From contig JAAYVT010000317.1 in NCBI GenBank assembly GCA_012517025.1, positions 1-7,307 on the forward strand: 7,307 bases of DNA. The letters run 5' to 3'. The position numbers were made by a program, and so were the translations under genes. This document shows, one piece after another, positions 4,336 to 7,307 of this stretch. The notes beneath the pieces are model-generated. The model ran no database searches. It had not been told where the DNA came from and saw nothing but the letters and a program-made list of their open reading frames with translations. The stretch comes from Phyllobacteriaceae bacterium. GTDB taxonomy: Bacteria; Pseudomonadota; Alphaproteobacteria; Rhizobiales; Ancalomicrobiaceae. Position 1 is the first letter of the stretch. Every line of letters begins with the position of its first letter.

Positions 4336-6588
4336 TCATGGTTTGCCTCCCTGCCGCGGGGGCCGCTCACCTCTCTGCCGCGACAGCAACTGCCGCCGCT
4401 TCGACATCTCCGACCCCGCCCCTTCGATCGCTCTCCCGGTCGCACCCGTCACGGTGGCCGTCCGCGTCGGCAGCCACCCGCCGAACCCGGACGCAACGTG
4501 AGCCGCACCGTCACGTCGGTGAACGAGGTGCGTGTCGACCCAGCTCATGACGAGTTCCGGCACCTGTCCGATGAAGGCCGAACTGAAGGTGAGGAGCGTG
4601 AAGAGGAGGCCCGAGTAGACGACGAGGCCGCCGAGCCCGACGATGATGGTGCCGGGGCCGTCCGGTGAGAGCGCCGCCAGCGCCCCGCGGAAGAACAGGT
4701 TTGCGATGTCGAGCCCGACGCGGAGCACGAGCAGCGAGACGAGGAGGCCGATCACGATCAGAAAGGGCCGGATCAAGATGCCGAGCAGGAACATGTAGCC
4801 GGTCATGTTCCCGGCGAAGAGACCCGGCGAGCGCGTCGGCGCAAACTTGTCGAGAAGCCAGAGGGGCACGGCGACCATGGCCTCGGCGATGACGAGGAAC
4901 CAGTTGAGCACGGCGAACAGGAACTGGATCACGAACAGGAAGGGGCCGACCCCCGACAGCAGGAAGCCGGGAACGATGAAGCACCACATCGCCGCCCAGG
5001 AGAAGGCGGAGAGGCCGCCGGCGACGACGCTGCCGACACCACCCGTCACCGTTTCGACGAGCTTCCCCGCGGCACTGGCGAGACCGAACCCGGCGGCCGT
5101 CTTGGCGAACACATGGCCCGTCGCCTGGATCTCGACGACCGGGTCTTTCCAGGTGCTCGACTCCGCGGTCGCGAGCTGCCGCAGGATCGTCTGATAGGCG
5201 GAGGCGACCCAGCCGGCGACCGACCAGGACGAGGACTGATCGGCGGCGGCCGCGTCGGAGGAGACCGGCACCGGCGCGGCTTGGGCGAAGCTGTCGTAAT
5301 AGGCGTCGAAGCTGCGGGCGTAAGGGTAGACGTCCTGCATCGTGTCGACGAGGGCCTGATAGGCCGATCCCCAGCGGCTGAAGAAGGAGATGCTGGTCGA
5401 GGGATCGGGCGGGTCGCGGTATTCGAAGTTGACCGCCTCCGTCATGGTCGAGAGCTTGGCGTAGGTCGCGACCATCGACCGCTGCCAGAGGATGGCGCCG
5501 AGCCAGCCGTTGTCGGTGGCGTTGGAGAGATACTCCCGTTCGGCCGCCTGCACCTCGGCGGCATTGCTCTGGAGCGCCGAGACGAGCGCCGACGAGACGG
5601 TCGCCGTGGCGCTTTCGACCGCCGTCTTGACGCTCTCGCGGATGGCGGTGCCGTCGCGCGCCGCATTGACGATGCGCTCGGCGTTGGCCGCAGCCGTGGA
5701 CTCGATCGTCGACATGGCGTTTTGAACGGCGGCGTTCTCGGCCTGCGACACGGCGGCGATCAGCCGGTCCGACACGCCGGAGGAGTCGGCATCGACGGTA
5801 GCGATGTCGAGATTGCGGTACTGAACGACGCCGCAGGGTTCGGCGATGCCCCAATAGGACGTGGACGAGAAGCCATAGACGGTCATGGTGTCGGTGGCGA
5901 AGACGGAATCGCCTGAGGTCGTCGTCGGACCGGTCGCCGAGACGGTGCCGGTCAACCCGGAGAGGCGGTTGGCGTAGTCGTCCATCAGTTTGGCGCAGAC
6001 ATAGCCGAGGGTGCGGGCGCGCAGAGCCTTGGCGATCTTGCCGCGCAGCGCATAGTCGGTGCCGTAGGTCCCGGTCGGCGCGGCGGAAGCCGACGAACCG
6101 TACATGCCGGCGAGCATGGTCGGCGCGACCTTGGCCCAGAGCGTGTCGCCACCTCCCGATCCCCAGAGCGCCACCTGGATGACGAGGAGTTGGACGACCG
6201 AGAGACCGCTCGAGACGGGGAGGGCGAGGATGGCGCCGAGCCCGACGCGGAGAAGCGTGTAGCGGGTCTCGATCGACCGGCCGAAGATCTGGCCGTCGTT
6301 GGCCGTGTCGGCGACCATCGAATAGAGCAGGTAGCAGGCGACGAGCGTCGCGACGATCAGGCAAGCGACGTGGAAGTAGGCGAGCGCCGTCGTCAGCGGC
6401 CGGGTCTCGCTGCAGATCGTCGAGTTCCAGAGCGCGTCGACGGTGCAGCCGAGCAGCTTCTTCAGATTGGCGAGCGCCAGATCGTTGGTGGTCGGGGTGA
6501 AGATCTGTTTCGACGTGGTCTGAGCCGCTGCAGGAGAGGGGAGGGCGGCGAGGACGAGAAGGATGCCGAGACGGCGGAGACGGTCCAT
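4336..6588 (-). CDS. traY: DotA/TraY-family membrane protein of an I-type (type IVB) conjugation system
   Basis: DotA/TraY proteins are large polytopic inner-membrane components of type IVB secretion systems (Legionella Dot/Icm, IncI plasmids such as R64). This one has 750 residues, close to IncI TraY. A signal peptide is visible at residues 1-22 (RLRRLGILLVLAALPSPAAA). Hydrophobic segments follow at about 66-91 and 113-142. A long Ala/Ser/Thr-rich, probably periplasmic, region spans about 145-525. The C-terminal membrane block then holds segments near 530-559, 560-579, 597-628 and 645-672, and contains VPGFLLSGVGPFLFVIQFLF at 539-558, which is the most family-like part. The tail is cationic. 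The ATG overlaps the upstream stop by one base (TGATG), and GGAGG sits 9 bases before it, so it is coupled to the preceding gene. It ends 14 bp from the convergent XRE gene. The family call rests on topology, length and recognised sequence character; a search would settle it. Confidence 0.8.
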   Translation of the reverse strand: MDRLRRLGILLVLAALPSPAAAQTTSKQIFTPTTNDLALANLKKLLGCTVDALWNSTICSETRPLTTALAYFHVACLIVATLVACYLLYSMVADTANDGQIFGRSIETRYTLLRVGLGAILALPVSSGLSVVQLLVIQVALWGSGGGDTLWAKVAPTMLAGMYGSSASAAPTGTYGTDYALRGKIAKALRARTLGYVCAKLMDDYANRLSGLTGTVSATGPTTTSGDSVFATDTMTVYGFSSTSYWGIAEPCGVVQYRNLDIATVDADSSGVSDRLIAAVSQAENAAVQNAMSTIESTAAANAERIVNAARDGTAIRESVKTAVESATATVSSALVSALQSNAAEVQAAEREYLSNATDNGWLGAILWQRSMVATYAKLSTMTEAVNFEYRDPPDPSTSISFFSRWGSAYQALVDTMQDVYPYARSFDAYYDSFAQAAPVPVSSDAAAADQSSSWSVAGWVASAYQTILRQLATAESSTWKDPVVEIQATGHVFAKTAAGFGLASAAGKLVETVTGGVGSVVAGGLSAFSWAAMWCFIVPGFLLSGVGPFLFVIQFLFAVLNWFLVIAEAMVAVPLWLLDKFAPTRSPGLFAGNMTGYMFLLGILIRPFLIVIGLLVSLLVLRVGLDIANLFFRGALAALSPDGPGTIIVGLGGLVVYSGLLFTLLTFSSAFIGQVPELVMSWVDTHLVHRRDGAAHVASGFGGWLPTRTATVTGATGRAIEGAGSEMSKRRQLLSRQRGERPPRQGGKP

Positions 6589-7307
6589 CAGAGATCGCCT
6601 CCGGCCTGAACCGCGACCATGGTCGCGAAGAGGGCGGCGAGGCGAGCCTGCTGCTCGGTCTGCGTCTGCCGCAGTGTCAGAGAGATCGAACGGAGCCGGG
6701 CGAGTTCGACGAGAAGACCGTGCTCGGATTGACCGGCCAATCCCGCCGACCAGGCCTCGAAACCGTCGCCGCCGCCATATTGCGCGATGAGCTGGTCGAG
6801 GGCGACGAAGGCGCCGACGTCGGTGGTGCCGGTCTCGTGGGCGGCGGCCGACGACATCGCCCGGACGGCATTGAGCGAGACGAGGGCAGGGGAGCGCAGG
6901 GCTTCGAGACGACGCGCCCGCATCAGCATGAGGTCGGCCGAGGCCTGCGGCATCGAGGCGTCCGGAAGGGGGAGAGGGAGACCCGCGAGATGCTGGATGA
7001 CGGCCTTGCGGGCGTCGTCGGAGGCGGAGGGGTCGAACAACGGTTCGGCATCGGTGAGCGAAGTCGTCGCCAACCTCGTTGCCGTCGCCGAAGCGACCGT
7101 GGTCGCCTTGCCGGGCGAGACGTCGACGTCGGTGTAGAGCTTGCGGCCGGTCTCGCCGATGGTGGAGAGCGACTGGGTGACCGTCGCCGTGAGATTGACC
7201 GCCGAACAGGTGTTCACGCCCTGACCCGTCTCGAAGGAATATTGTTCCTGCGCATCGACGATCGCCTCGCGGCGCGTCTGCTCGCTCAAAGTGGTGGCGA
7301 GCGCCTC
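6588..7307 (-). CDS. Conjugation-operon protein, C-terminal part only (TraW/IcmX position)
   Basis: The frame is open to the window edge, so the visible 239 residues are the C-terminal part of a longer protein. A TTG at 7289 is only an internal leucine codon, because the frame continues upstream as EALATT. I do not recognise a family with certainty. Visible traits are a stretch resembling periplasmic secretion components (AQEQYSFETGQGVNTC, with the only cysteine), a Thr/Ala-rich middle, and an amphipathic helical C-terminus (LARLRSISLTLRQTQTEQQA). No transmembrane segment is present in this part. It overlaps the DotA/TraY gene by one base and supplies that gene's ribosome site, so it belongs to the same transfer operon. 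In IncI plasmids TraW and TraX precede TraY, and TraW is related to periplasmic IcmX. TraW is therefore the first thing to test, but this is by position only. Confidence 0.6.
   Translation of the reverse strand, partial: EALATTLSEQTRREAIVDAQEQYSFETGQGVNTCSAVNLTATVTQSLSTIGETGRKLYTDVDVSPGKATTVASATATRLATTSLTDAEPLFDPSASDDARKAVIQHLAGLPLPLPDASMPQASADLMLMRARRLEALRSPALVSLNAVRAMSSAAAHETGTTDVGAFVALDQLIAQYGGGDGFEAWSAGLAGQSEHGLLVELARLRSISLTLRQTQTEQQARLAALFATMVAVQAGGDL

Noticed and set aside
3755..4339. Minus-strand ORF of 194 codons whose ATG overlaps the traY stop (ATGA)
   Set aside because: The overlap is suggestive, but the ORF is fully antisense to a well-supported XRE gene and its translation has no recognisable features; in G+C-rich DNA such shadows are common.
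5113..5916. Plus-strand ORF of 267 codons
   Set aside because: It is antisense to the long periplasmic part of the DotA/TraY protein and is a Gly/Arg/Asp-rich shadow.
4511..6364. Minus-strand ORF of 617 codons in another frame of the traY gene
   Set aside because: Its product is very rich in Arg, Pro and Gly with no hydrophobic segments, typical of an out-of-frame reading of G+C-rich coding DNA.
6588..7289. Complete 233-residue protein starting at TTG 7289
   Set aside because: The frame is open upstream to the window edge without a break and the TTG has no ribosome site, so the gene is treated as cut off at its 5' end.
1..7307. CRISPR arrays, insertion sequences, tRNA or rRNA genes
   Set aside because: I saw no regularly spaced repeats, transposase-like products, terminal inverted repeats or tRNA-like folds; the only repeated elements are the parS sites.

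Overview
The window looks like the backbone of a large, G+C-rich alphaproteobacterial plasmid or secondary replicon, most likely from the Hyphomicrobiales (Rhizobiales). The main evidence is a complete-looking repABC replication/partition cassette on the minus strand. It has the family's diagnostic parts: a RepA partition ATPase, a RepB ParB-like protein, palindromic parS sites of the GTT-N4-GC-N4-AAC type, a small counter-transcribed RNA between repB and repC, and a RepC initiator with an A+T-richer stretch inside its coding sequence that probably holds the origin. No host marker is present, so genus cannot be given.

Layout from high to low coordinates, following minus-strand transcription. 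Positions 7307-4336 carry the end of a conjugation operon: the C-terminal part of an unnamed protein runs off the window and overlaps by one base a 750-residue DotA/TraY-type membrane protein of an I-type (IncI/Dot-Icm-like, type IVB) secretion system. Positions 3908-4321 hold a plus-strand XRE-family repressor gene that converges on traY/dotA with only 14 bp between the stop codons. Positions 3590-3907 are the divergent control region between the repressor and repA. It holds a textbook CtrA-type box (TTAA-N7-TTAAC), an imperfect 15-bp dyad, and a possible 49-codon leader ORF with a perfect AGGAGG ribosome site. Positions 3589-1159 are repA, a small repD-like ORF and repB. Positions 1158-968 are the antisense RNA locus, and 967-1 is repC, cut by the window edge.

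The repA, repD-like and repB frames are joined stop-to-start. The repA stop and repD start share ATGA; the repD stop and repB start share TTGA. The repD-like frame carries two of the three parS sites and the repB 5' end carries the third. All three are read in the same phase as Leu-Ser-Ala-Asp-Asn. RepA and RepB would act on these sites for segregation and autorepression. The ctRNA would limit RepC synthesis and so copy number and incompatibility, and the CtrA box suggests a link between plasmid replication and the host cell cycle.

Nothing here is clearly a wholly new system. The observations most worth checking are the CtrA box at repA, the coupled repD-like gene with coding parS sites, the leader ORF, and the pairing of a repABC replicon with an I-type transfer system.
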